Assembly: GCA_001570385.1 (NCBI GenBank)
Contig: BBYL01000007.1
Coordinates: 922,453 to 986,452, forward strand
From: Microtetraspora glauca
GTDB lineage: Bacteria; Actinomycetota; Actinomycetes; Streptosporangiales; Streptosporangiaceae
Direction of reading: 5' to 3'
DNA length: 64,000 nucleotides
The translations under genes and the position numbers were made by a program. Shown one piece after another: positions 14,780 to 23,536 of the stretch. Below the pieces are notes generated by a model that did not search any database, had not been told where the DNA came from, and saw only the letters and a list, made by a program, of their open reading frames with translations. Positions within the stretch are counted from its first letter, which is position 1. Every line of letters begins with the position of its first letter.

Positions 14780-17482
14780 GTGCTTCGGGGGCGGCAATCT
14801 GATCAGCGGGCCGTTGACGTGCTGCTCGACCAGGCGCGGGCAGGACGTTCCGGCGTCCTGGTCGTCAAGGGCGAGCCGGGCATCGGCAAGACGGCGCTCC
14901 TCGCCTACGCCGAAGAGCGCGCTCCGGACATGGGTGTGCTGCACGGTCTGGGCATCGAGAGCGAGGCCGACATCCCGTTCGCCTCGCTCCACCTGCTCCT
15001 GCACCACGTACTCGAGCGCGTCGGCGCTCTCCCCGAGCCGCAGGCCGCGGCGTTGGCGGGCGCTTTGGGCCTGGCTCCCAGCAGGACCGACGATCAGTTC
15101 CATGTCGGCGTGGCTGTGCTGTCGTTGCTGGCGGAGCTGGCCGCCGACCGGCCGCTGCTGTGCCTGGTCGACGACGCGCACTGGCTGGATCAGGCCTCGG
15201 CGCGCGCCTTGCGCTTCGCCGCGCACCGGCTCCACGCGGAAGGCGTCGTGATGCTCTTCGGCGCGCGCGAGGGCTTCGACCCGGCGGCTCTGCCGGAGCT
15301 GCGACTGGCCGGTCTGGATGATCAGAGTGCCGCTCAGGTGCTCGCCGACGCCGCCCCCACCCTTACCGGCCCGGTGCGCCTGCGGATCATCAAGGAGAGC
15401 GCGGGCAATCCGCTCGCCCTGCTCGAACTTCCCCGCACCGCTGAACTGCCGACCTACGACCAGAGCCCGTTGCCGCTGCCGGAGCGACTGCGACTGGCCT
15501 ACGCCGCCCGCATCGGGCGGCTGCCCCAGGACGCTCAGACGGCGCTGACGGTCGCAGCGCTGGTGGATGACGGCGATCTGAACGTGATCACGGCGGCCTG
15601 TGCCGAACTCGGTGTCGAACCCGCTGCTCTGGGGGCGGCCGAGCGTTCCGGGCTGGTCAGGATCGCCGGACAGCATCTGAGGTTCGCCCATCCGCTCACG
15701 CGCGCGGCGACCTTCCAACTCAGCACGTACGACCTGCGGCTCGCGGTGCACCGGATCCTGGCCGGCCTTCTGACGGACCAGCCCGACCGGCAGGCCTGGC
15801 ACCTGGCCGCCGCCGCGACGGGCCCGGATGAGACGGCCGCGCGAGCTCTGGAGGAGATGGCCGAGCGGGCCAGGAGCCGCGGCGCGAACGTCAGCGCCTG
15901 CGCCGCGTTCGAGCGGGCGGCGGAGCTGAGCGAGGATCGTGAGCTGAAGGGACGCAGGCTGCTCTCGGCCGCCGTGGAGGCCACCGAGGGCGGAGAGTTG
16001 CAACGCGCCCAGCAGCTCATCGAAGCCGCCACCGGCCTCGTGCCGGACGAGTCGGCCCGCACGACGTTCCCCAAGCTGCGGGCCAGGATCGCCTTCGCTC
16101 AAGGCGCCCCGCACATAGCCCACGACCTGTTACTCAAGGGAGCGGCGGACGTGGCGGGCGACGACCGCGCCGCCGCCGGTCTGATGCTGGTCGAAGCGGC
16201 ACGCAATGCCAGTGGTCTCGGAAACGCCGGGGGGCTCATCGAGGCCGCGACCCGCCTGCGCGCGCTGGACCTGCGCCCGGAGGACGATGTCGACCTTGCC
16301 AGGCAGGCCGCCTTGGGAACGGCGCTGCTGCTGATCGAAGGCCCCGCGGCCGCTCTGCCGATCATGCGCGAGCTGGTGACCAGGGGCAGCCAGATCACCT
16401 CAGAAATGCACTCACGCCGGATCAACGCCTCCTACTTCGCCCTCCAGACCGGCGACTTCCAGGCCGCGTGGGAGATCGCGCGCGCCGCCGCCGACGAATG
16501 CCGGGCAGAGGGCGAGATCAGCAAGCTCGCGGTACTCCACATCACGCTCGCCACCAGCGAGATCTTCCTCGGCAGGTTCACGGACGCCACAGCCACTGCG
16601 AGTGAGGGTCTGCAGCTGACCGCCGAGACCGGCAGGCCGAGCCGGGCCGGTTGCATGCAGGGCATGCTCGCCTGGATCGCCGCCGTCCGAGGCGACGGGG
16701 ATCGGTGCGCTGAGTTGGCCGCGGCCTCACATGAGCACTACGGCGCCAATGGGATCGTCAACGGTCTGGCCTGGGCGCAGTGGGCCCAGGCTCTGCTCGA
16801 TCTGGGCCAGGGCCGTTTCGCCGAGGCGCTGGACCGGCTGGAGTCCGCCATGGCGGGGCCGGTGCGCCACCAGTTCCAGGCTGTTCACTTCGCTCCCGAC
16901 CTGATCGAAGCAGCGGCCCGGCTGGGCCGGTCCGCGGACGGGCCGCTACGCCGCTACGAGGCGTGGTCCGCGGCTGCCGGGCTGGGCTGGGCCGAAGCCG
17001 TCACATACCGCTGCCGGGCCCTTCTCGAACCCGATGGAGATCGCGCACACGAGTATTTCCGCACCGCCGTACGGCTGCACGCGAGCGGCGAGCGCCCGTG
17101 GGAGGCGGCGCGCACTGCGCTGATCTACGGCGTGCGCTTGCGCAGGGAACGGCAGAAGAGCGCCGCACGCGTTCACTTGCGTGCTGCGCTCGAAACCTTC
17201 CAGCGCCTGGATGCCCGGCCGTGGGCGGAACGCGCCAGGAACGAACTGCGGGCGGCCGGCGACGCCGATCTGCCCGCGGCCGGGTCCGATGCCTTTTCCA
17301 CTCTCTCCCCGCAGGAGCTGCAGATTGTTCGCCTGGCCGCGGCCGGTCGCACCAACAAGGAGATCGGCGCCCAGCTCTTCCTCAGCGCCAAGACCGTCAG
17401 CTACCACCTCTACCGCGCCTTCCCCAAGCTCAACGTGACCAGTCGAGCCCAGCTCGCCGGGCTCGACTGGCTTCGAGGATGA
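14780..17482 (+). CDS. Large ATP-binding LuxR-family regulator (LAL/MalT-like)
   Basis: A 900-residue LAL regulator. An N-terminal AAA ATPase has Walker A GEPGIGKT (residues 31-38) and Walker B CLVDDAHW (about 128-135); a long helical TPR-like middle region follows; the C-terminal LuxR helix-turn-helix is LSPQELQIVRLAAAGRTNKE, then IGAQLFLSAKTVSYHLYRAF. Such proteins are usually pathway-specific activators of antibiotic or sugar genes. GTG 14780 aligns with the usual N-terminus (LRGRQSDQRAVDVLL) and has AGGG 9 bases upstream; GTG 14762 is an alternative. The divergent ABC exporter is the most likely target. Confidence 0.85.
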   Translation: MLRGRQSDQRAVDVLLDQARAGRSGVLVVKGEPGIGKTALLAYAEERAPDMGVLHGLGIESEADIPFASLHLLLHHVLERVGALPEPQAAALAGALGLAPSRTDDQFHVGVAVLSLLAELAADRPLLCLVDDAHWLDQASARALRFAAHRLHAEGVVMLFGAREGFDPAALPELRLAGLDDQSAAQVLADAAPTLTGPVRLRIIKESAGNPLALLELPRTAELPTYDQSPLPLPERLRLAYAARIGRLPQDAQTALTVAALVDDGDLNVITAACAELGVEPAALGAAERSGLVRIAGQHLRFAHPLTRAATFQLSTYDLRLAVHRILAGLLTDQPDRQAWHLAAAATGPDETAARALEEMAERARSRGANVSACAAFERAAELSEDRELKGRRLLSAAVEATEGGELQRAQQLIEAATGLVPDESARTTFPKLRARIAFAQGAPHIAHDLLLKGAADVAGDDRAAAGLMLVEAARNASGLGNAGGLIEAATRLRALDLRPEDDVDLARQAALGTALLLIEGPAAALPIMRELVTRGSQITSEMHSRRINASYFALQTGDFQAAWEIARAAADECRAEGEISKLAVLHITLATSEIFLGRFTDATATASEGLQLTAETGRPSRAGCMQGMLAWIAAVRGDGDRCAELAAASHEHYGANGIVNGLAWAQWAQALLDLGQGRFAEALDRLESAMAGPVRHQFQAVHFAPDLIEAAARLGRSADGPLRRYEAWSAAAGLGWAEAVTYRCRALLEPDGDRAHEYFRTAVRLHASGERPWEAARTALIYGVRLRRERQKSAARVHLRAALETFQRLDARPWAERARNELRAAGDADLPAAGSDAFSTLSPQELQIVRLAAAGRTNKEIGAQLFLSAKTVSYHLYRAFPKLNVTSRAQLAGLDWLRG

Positions 17483-17799
17483 CGCGGCCGCCCCTGTTTC
17501 ATCGGCAGCGAAGATGACGTCCGCCATGTGCAGGGAGTCGCGGACCGTCCCAACACGATCTTCGCGCCGCGCCCCACTCCTTGCTCATTCGGTTATCCGG
17601 GCGACTGTCGTACGAATCGTCATGGGATCGTCACCCTGGGCTCGGTGATGGACGAGACAGGCCACGATTTCCTGATCCGCCGCGGATCCACGTCGGCCCT
17701 CCACATGGAACCGGTCTCACACCTACATGGTGCTTTTCCCTCACTGAGCAGGGCCCGGATGACCGGCGGCTGTCAACCGTGTCAGGCGCTATAGGTCTC
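17483..17799. other. Intergenic region without a recognised gene
   Basis: Short overlapping frames exist on both strands but none shows a family motif, a convincing ribosome-binding site or the codon pattern of the neighbours. Most of the stretch is presumably the upstream region of the M28 peptidase; its right end holds the promoter at 17800-17829. Confidence 0.5.
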
Positions 17800-17829
17800 T
17801 TGACCTGCTCTTTGCCTGGCTGATACTAA
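17800..17829 (+). promoter_or_regulatory. Predicted SigA-type promoter of the M28 peptidase gene
   Basis: TTGACC (17800-17805) followed by GATACT (17822-17827, spacer 16) or TACTAA (17824-17829, spacer 18). The start codon at 17915 is about 80 bp downstream. Confidence 0.5.
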
Positions 17830-17914
17830 TCGCCAACCTTGTCCTCGCCCTCGTGATCCGAACGGCGGGGAAGCCATGCGGACTTCTGTGTCCGCCAGTA
17901 CCAGGAGGTTCTCC

Positions 17915-20176
17915 GTGAGGAGTTCGCTCAATCACCCCCCACTCCTCAGACGACTTACCGTAGCCGGTGGCTTGGCGATGGCGCTGGCCTTCGGGACCGT
18001 GTCCACCGCCGTCGGCGGAGTCCAGGCGCAAGGGTCTCCCAGCGCGGATCTGCCGGCCGACGTGGCCGCTGCGACGATCGCGCCGTTGAAGGACTATGAC
18101 CGCGAGATCGTCGACCAGTTCGACTCGGCCAACTCCGTCAGCCACATCCGGCACCTCGCCGTGGACATCGGCCCCCGGCTGAACGGCACCCCGCAGGAGA
18201 GGGAGGGCGCCGAGTACATCGGCGGCATCCTGAAGTCCTACGGCTTCGATGTGACCATCCAGTCATGGGGCCCGGTCTCGACCAAGAACGTCGCGAAGGT
18301 CACGTCCCCCAACGCCGACCTGCCGGGGGGACCGAACTGGCAGATGGCCGCCTCCACCAGCGCGAAGTTCACCGGCAACGACGCTGTCGTGGAGGGGCAG
18401 GTCGTCTACGCCAAGACCGGCCAGTCAGCCGCGGACTTCCCCGACGACGTCGCGGGCAAGATCGTGCTGATGGACTACAACGCCACCGCCTCGGTCCGCA
18501 ACACCGCCGTGGTCAACGCGGTGAGCCGGGGTGCGGTCGCGGTCATCCTGGCCTACCCGACCGGGAACTCCGCGCCGCCGTCGTTCACCCTCACCACGGC
18601 CCAGCCGAATATCCCGGTGATGGGCGGCGGCAGCGCGCACTACACCTGGATCACGGATCTTCTGGCCAAGGGCCCGCTGACGCTGCGGATCACGACCAAC
18701 CAGTACGTGAACCCGATGGGCACCAACGTCATCGGCGTCCGGCACGCGGTCGGGGACCCGACCGGAACCGCCGCGCCGATCGTCATGGTCGGCGCGCACA
18801 TCGACTCGGTGCTGGGCGCGCCCGGCGCCCACGACGACGCCTCGGGCAACGGCGTCTCGCTGGAGATCGCCCGGGTCCTCAGCCAGTACCCGCTGGACAA
18901 GGAGCTGCGGATCGGCGGCTTCGGTGGTGAGGAGGGCGGTCTCCTCGGCGCGAAGGCGTACGTCAACACGCTGACCGCGGCGGAGAAGGCTCGGTTCGTC
19001 GGCGAGTGGCAGATGGACATGGTCGGCACGCCGTACGAGCCGGCCCGGCTGTGGGCGCTGACCCCGAACGGCCAGTCGAACTTCGTGGTCCAGGAGGCGT
19101 ATAACGCGGCCGCACGCGCCGGGTTCGACGGACTGCGCAACTGCAGGCTCGGGCAGAGTGACCACCAGGCGTTCTACGACGTGGGCATCCCGTCCTCGCT
19201 GTTCATCTGGCTCGACTACCGGCCGCCGACCCCTCCGGCTGTCTGTGGTCCGACCGGCGGGACGTACGTCACGGAACCGCAGTACCACAGGCCGACGGAC
19301 ACGATGGACAACATCAGCCCCGAGCGGCTGCAGATCACCCTTGATGTCGTGGGCGGTGCGGTGGTGCACAACGCGCTGAACGCGGTGACGGTATCCGCGA
19401 TCTCGGACGCCGGTCAGCCGCTGGCCGGGACGCCGGTGCGGGCCGACTGCGGTAACGGCCTGCGCGACCTGGGCACGACCGGGGCTGATGGCCGGCTGCA
19501 GGCGGTGCTCCCGCACGCCACCTGCGACTTCACCACCACGGTCGAGGGTCGGGTGGCGACCGAGCGCGGCGTGTCGATCGCCGGTGACCGCGCGGTGAAG
19601 ATGACGGTCGATTTCACCAAGCCGACGATCTCTCTCACCACGCCGACCGATGGCGCGGTCTTCACGCTCGGGACGGCCGCGACCGCGGCGTACCGGTGTG
19701 ATGACAACCTGTCCGGGGTGGTGACCTGCACCGGCACCGTGCCCGATGGCAGCCCGCTCGACACCTCCACCGTCGGCTTCCACGAGTTCACGGTGAAGGC
19801 CGCCGACAATGCCGGCAACGCCGCCGACCAGAAGGCGACCTACCAGGTCGTCTACCCCTGGCACGCCTACTTCCCCGAGATGATGGACGGCAAGGCCGGC
19901 AGCGCCGTACCGATCAAGTTCAGCCTCGGCGGTGACCACGGCACCGCTGTGATCGCTTCTGGCTACCCGGTCTCCCAGCCGGTGACCTGCGACAGCGGGA
20001 AGCCGACCGGCTCGGCCGAGTCGACCAGCGGCCCCGGCAACTCGAAACTGAGTTACGGAGGCGGCCAGTACAACTACGTGTGGAAGACCGACCGCGGCTG
20101 GTCGAACACCTGCCGCCAGTTCGAGCTGAAACTCGATGACGGCAGCAGCCACTTCACGACCATCAGGCTGAAGTAG
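17915..20176 (+). CDS. Secreted M28-family aminopeptidase with PA and PxKF domains
   Basis: A 753-residue exported zinc peptidase. A signal peptide (RRLTVAGGLAMALAFGTVST) is followed by a PA-like insert (about 130-235) and the M28 catalytic domain with dizinc ligands in GAHIDSV, HDDASGNG, GGEEGGLLGA, WQMDMVG and YHRPTDTMDN. The C-terminal half has a carboxypeptidase-regulatory-like segment, an Ig-like repeat (CDDNLSGVVTCTGTVPDGS) and a final PxKF domain (GSAVPIKFSLGGDHG) typical of cell-wall-associated actinobacterial enzymes. GTG 17915 is preferred over ATG 17876 because AGGAGG (17903-17908) lies 6 bases upstream. It should release N-terminal residues from peptides outside the cell. A terminator follows at 20189. 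Confidence 0.9.
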   Translation: MRSSLNHPPLLRRLTVAGGLAMALAFGTVSTAVGGVQAQGSPSADLPADVAAATIAPLKDYDREIVDQFDSANSVSHIRHLAVDIGPRLNGTPQEREGAEYIGGILKSYGFDVTIQSWGPVSTKNVAKVTSPNADLPGGPNWQMAASTSAKFTGNDAVVEGQVVYAKTGQSAADFPDDVAGKIVLMDYNATASVRNTAVVNAVSRGAVAVILAYPTGNSAPPSFTLTTAQPNIPVMGGGSAHYTWITDLLAKGPLTLRITTNQYVNPMGTNVIGVRHAVGDPTGTAAPIVMVGAHIDSVLGAPGAHDDASGNGVSLEIARVLSQYPLDKELRIGGFGGEEGGLLGAKAYVNTLTAAEKARFVGEWQMDMVGTPYEPARLWALTPNGQSNFVVQEAYNAAARAGFDGLRNCRLGQSDHQAFYDVGIPSSLFIWLDYRPPTPPAVCGPTGGTYVTEPQYHRPTDTMDNISPERLQITLDVVGGAVVHNALNAVTVSAISDAGQPLAGTPVRADCGNGLRDLGTTGADGRLQAVLPHATCDFTTTVEGRVATERGVSIAGDRAVKMTVDFTKPTISLTTPTDGAVFTLGTAATAAYRCDDNLSGVVTCTGTVPDGSPLDTSTVGFHEFTVKAADNAGNAADQKATYQVVYPWHAYFPEMMDGKAGSAVPIKFSLGGDHGTAVIASGYPVSQPVTCDSGKPTGSAESTSGPGNSKLSYGGGQYNYVWKTDRGWSNTCRQFELKLDDGSSHFTTIRLK

Positions 20177-20188
20177 CGCGATACCTCA

Positions 20189-20227
20189 GGTGGGGGAACG
20201 GAGTGATCGACCCTCCGTTCCCTCACC
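20189..20227 (+). terminator. Terminator of the M28 gene
   Basis: GGTGGGGGAACGGAG (20189-20203) pairs with CTCCGTTCCCTCACC (20213-20227) over a 9-base loop; 15 pairs including one G-T wobble, 12 bases after the stop codon. Confidence 0.75.
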
Positions 20228-20606
20228 GGGCGGCCTTGATCGTTCGCCTGACCGACGGGTGAGCACCCGTCGCCATCAGGAACCCCTGACCGCTTGTCTG
20301 ACCTTGAGAAGCGAATCCGTTCCTGTTCCAGGCGTACGGCGGTGCCGTGCACGACTTCGCCGGCACAGGCTCGCTCACCCAGTGAACACGGTGGGCCAGC
20401 TTGCGGAAGCAACCGATCCGCGAGCCGCCGAGCATCCGCAAGCGTACACAGGCGTTACCTGTTCGTGCGGTGCTGTGCCGTTCGACGTGAGTCTCACGCT
20501 CTCGCAACGACAGGTTCACCTTCGCCGCCGGAGCACTTCCAGATCAGCCCGACACTCTTGTGATGTGCTGTGGTGGGCCATCGCCGTTCGGACAACGGAG
20601 TTGCAC
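20228..20606. other. Intergenic region without a recognised gene
   Basis: About 380 bp with several short frames on both strands, none with a recognisable motif or ribosome-binding site. It must contain the promoter of the DUF402 gene, but no strong -10/-35 pair was identified. Confidence 0.4.
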
Positions 20607-21254
20607 GTGACTGTGATCAAGTCGCGGTTCGATGTGGGCGAGACAGTGGTGCGCCGTGATGTCTTCCGGGAGAAGGTCTGGACGGCCTCGCCTCATCGGG
20701 TGCTGGCGGATGACGGCGATCGGATCACCCTTGCGTACTGGCCGGGGATCGTGAGCCTGGCGCCATGCGCGTGGATCGCCTCGCTGGAGACCGGGAACCC
20801 CGCCGAGCGGGACCGGATGACCGTTGACCTGGCCTCTGGCCAGTGGCGTCTCGGCAGGTGGACCTGGCGCGACACGCTCTGGGTGAGCGGCCAGCGGGTC
20901 GGCGACTACTTCGGCGTCGGCCAGTTCTTCGATCAGAAACACCGCCTGCTGCGGTGGTACGTGAACTTCCAGCGCCCCTACCGGCGTACCGAGTGGGGAA
21001 TCGACACCTTCGATCTGCTACTGGATCTCATCGTGGAATCGGATCTGTCCGGCTACCGGTGGAAAGACGAGGATGAATACCGGCAGGGGCGCCGTCTGGG
21101 CGTCATCAGCGACATGGAGCATCGCGCGGTTCAGGAGGCCCGCGATCAGGTGATCGCGCTGATCGAGCAGCGGCGGGGGCCGTTCGCGGAGTCCTGGACG
21201 ATCAATCTGACATGGCCGCTGCCGATGCTGCCGCTTGATCTGCCGGGAGCCTAG
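20607..21254 (+). CDS. DUF402 domain protein (FomD-like)
   Basis: A 215-residue protein of the DUF402/FomD-like family, which includes nucleoside di/triphosphatases and the fosfomycin-pathway CMP-phosphonate hydrolase FomD. The core YVNFQRPYRRTEWGIDTFDL, then LLDLIVESDL and WKDEDEYRQG gives the family's conserved acidic metal-binding residues (about 120-155). GTG 20607 is used: ACGGAG is 6 bases upstream, and residues before it do not resemble the family. It stands alone; the substrate is unknown but is likely a nucleotide. Confidence 0.75.
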   Translation: MTVIKSRFDVGETVVRRDVFREKVWTASPHRVLADDGDRITLAYWPGIVSLAPCAWIASLETGNPAERDRMTVDLASGQWRLGRWTWRDTLWVSGQRVGDYFGVGQFFDQKHRLLRWYVNFQRPYRRTEWGIDTFDLLLDLIVESDLSGYRWKDEDEYRQGRRLGVISDMEHRAVQEARDQVIALIEQRRGPFAESWTINLTWPLPMLPLDLPGA

Positions 21255-21513
21255 ATGTCCGCCGAACCGATCTTTGCTCTCAGGGGCCGGCGTCGTCGTC
21301 GTCCTTCCGGCTGCCATGGAGCGGCCGGATTCGGGGACGCCGGTGTGCGGCCTGATCACCTCGAGTTGTGCCGCATTCTGCACGAGGTGGCTCGCCGTAC
21401 GAGCGGCACGGTGCTGTCTGTGGAGCCGGCGGGCGCGAGAAGGAGCTTCCACGCCGCCAGGCTCGGCTGCCGGGAACGCTGGCCGACTGGATGCCGATCG
21501 AGATGACCGTGTG

Positions 21514-22395
21514 TCACAGCTCGCTGATGCGTTGGAGCAGGGTCTGCTTGGCCGCGCTGAACTCCTCGTCCGTGAGGACGCCTGCCCGGTGCAGTTCGCC
21601 GAGCTCGCTCAGGCGGCGGATGAGCACGTCGGGGCCGGGCGGCGCCGATGCGGACGGCGAAGCGGGCGCGGGAGGCAAGGCGGGCGCGGGCGTCTCTTTC
21701 GCGCGCCCGGACAGCCGGGCGTGCACGGCGGCCGCGACGAGCGCGGTCGTTCCGCCGTAGCGCTGGATGCCCCAGGCCAGGCAGCGTGGATCCTCTTCCG
21801 AGGATCGGGTGGGACCCTCGCCGCGGACCCGGAATCGGAGGCTTCCGTACCCCACGCCCGACTGGGGTTTCCACTCCACGCCCGTGATCGCGGAGAGCGG
21901 GAACTCCTGCGGGCCCGCCGCCTGTTTCGCTGACTTCGCGAACAGCGTCCATTCGATGTGGACGCGCGCACCGTCGAAGCTCACCGTGCCGTCCCCGGCC
22001 GTCGCCGTCACCGGAAGGTCGGGGCCGGGAAGCAGGAAACCGTCGCGGGGGCCACTCGGTGGTGAGATCGCCAGCAGGTCGCGAATCTCGGCGGCGATGT
22101 ACTCGGCCACCCCGGTGCGGTCCTTGGGGATCACCAGCCGGTACGGGTCGGCGGGCGCGCCGAGCGCCCCGGCGGCGATGTCGGTCAGCGGGTCCGCACC
22201 CGATCGCAGCCGAAGCCGCAGATAGCCGCCCTTGCGAGCGGGCTCGAACGCCGCGCCGGCTATCGCGTGGATCGGCACCTCCAGCGCTCCGAGGGTCTTG
22301 CGGAGCTCGTGGACGTCCCGTCCGCTGCCCGGGATGATCCGTACGGTGTCCGTGTCCACCGCCCACGACCCGTCGTCGACGAAGATGTCGGCCAT
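21514..22395 (-). CDS. DUF4429 protein with C-terminal SHOCT domain
   Basis: A 293-residue protein with two DUF4429 (PH-like) repeats: one at about residues 10-85 (VPIHAIAGAAFEPARKGGYL) and one at about 130-215 (FPLSAITGVEWKPQSGVGYG). A Pro/Ala-rich linker (about 235-260) leads to a SHOCT motif (LIRRLSELGELHRAGVLTDE, then EFSAAKQTLLQRI) that mediates oligomerisation. Found widely in actinobacteria; no function is established. It is downstream of the RpiR regulator on the same strand with a 71-bp gap. Confidence 0.8.
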   Translation of the reverse strand: MADIFVDDGSWAVDTDTVRIIPGSGRDVHELRKTLGALEVPIHAIAGAAFEPARKGGYLRLRLRSGADPLTDIAAGALGAPADPYRLVIPKDRTGVAEYIAAEIRDLLAISPPSGPRDGFLLPGPDLPVTATAGDGTVSFDGARVHIEWTLFAKSAKQAAGPQEFPLSAITGVEWKPQSGVGYGSLRFRVRGEGPTRSSEEDPRCLAWGIQRYGGTTALVAAAVHARLSGRAKETPAPALPPAPASPSASAPPGPDVLIRRLSELGELHRAGVLTDEEFSAAKQTLLQRISEL

Positions 22396-22466
22396 GTGAT
22401 CAGCCTAGGTCATCGCGCGGCAAAGCCGGCGGCACCGGCTTCCGAACGTCAGGACACGTGCGCCGT

Positions 22467-23357
22467 TCAATAGGGAAGAAAGATCTGGCGCTCGGTCGCG
22501 CTGTCGTCGAAGGCCTCCAGCTGGGCCTGACCTTCGGTGCCGAGGGTGTCCAGCATGGTGTGCAGCAGCGCGGTGCACAGAACCGTGGGGCCGGCGTGGG
22601 AGTCGAACGCGAAATCGGAGCTCACCGGCGCGAGCAGTACCTCGTCCGCGAGTTCGATGAGCCGGCCCACCGGTTGGTCGGTGATGAGAGCGATCTTCAG
22701 CCCGGCACTCCGCGCCCAGACGAGGCCGTCGGCAAGTTCGCGCGGGTACCGCGGCAGCCCGATGGCGAGCACCCATTCGGCTCCGGCTTCGGCCGCTCGG
22801 CTCAGCCGGTCCTCCAAGGTCGAGCCCGCGGTGTCCAGTACGCGGACGTCCGGGAGGACCTTCTGCGCGAGGTAGCCGAACAAGTGCGCCAGAGAGGCGG
22901 AGATCCGCAGCCCCATGACCAGGAGCGGACGCGATCTGGCCAGCTGACCGGCCACCGCTCGGAGCTGCGTCAGATCCTGGAGACCGTCCCGTAATCGTTC
23001 GAGGTCGCGGATCTCGGAGCCGACCAGTTCCTGGATCTCGTTGAGGTCCGCCGCGGGCAGCGCCCGCTGCGGGCCTCCGAACACCGATGAGCGGAGCGCG
23101 TCCCGGAACTCGGGGAACCCTCTGAACCCGAGCGCGGCGGCGAAGCGGGTGACCGACGGCTGGCTGACCCCGACGCGTTCGGCGATGTCGGCACTGGTGA
23201 AGAAGACGGCCTCCTGTGCGTGTTCGAGCAGGTAGCGCGCGATCCGGCGTTGCGAAGGCGAAAGCCGGTGGTCGCCGAGGAGCCCGCGCAGGTTCGCGGC
23301 GATTCGTGCCGCGTCCGGTACGGCGAGTGGCTGTCCGGCGTCTCTGGCGTGCCCCAT
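22467..23357 (-). CDS. MurR/RpiR-family transcriptional regulator
   Basis: A 296-residue regulator with an N-terminal HTH_6 domain (LSPSQRRIARYLLEHAQEAV, then TSADIAERVGVSQPSVTRFA, about residues 29-70) and a C-terminal SIS sugar-phosphate-binding domain (about 125-270; LVMGLRISASLAHLFGYLAQ). It should sense a phosphosugar and control nearby metabolism, but no sugar operon is adjacent; neighbours are DUF4429 and the M14 peptidase. ATG 23357 is chosen since GGAAGGGAAG precedes it by about 10 bases. Confidence 0.85.
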   Translation of the reverse strand: MGHARDAGQPLAVPDAARIAANLRGLLGDHRLSPSQRRIARYLLEHAQEAVFFTSADIAERVGVSQPSVTRFAAALGFRGFPEFRDALRSSVFGGPQRALPAADLNEIQELVGSEIRDLERLRDGLQDLTQLRAVAGQLARSRPLLVMGLRISASLAHLFGYLAQKVLPDVRVLDTAGSTLEDRLSRAAEAGAEWVLAIGLPRYPRELADGLVWARSAGLKIALITDQPVGRLIELADEVLLAPVSSDFAFDSHAGPTVLCTALLHTMLDTLGTEGQAQLEAFDDSATERQIFLPY

Positions 23358-23536
23358 CTCGAACACTTCCCTTCCCCGTGGAGTGACAGATCCGGTGACG
23401 ACTCGCACCGTCCGGCGGCCGGGCCATCGGCCTGGCCGTCCGTGCTTCGGGAGTCGCGTAGTTCCTGTGGGCTCAACGCGGCGCCGGGCGGCCTTTCAGA
23501 AGGCCACCCGGCTGGTTGGGGCGTGACGACGCAGGC

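Noticed and set aside
17528..17823. Short frames upstream of the M28 peptidase
   Set aside because: No motif or ribosome-binding site; the region carries the peptidase promoter.
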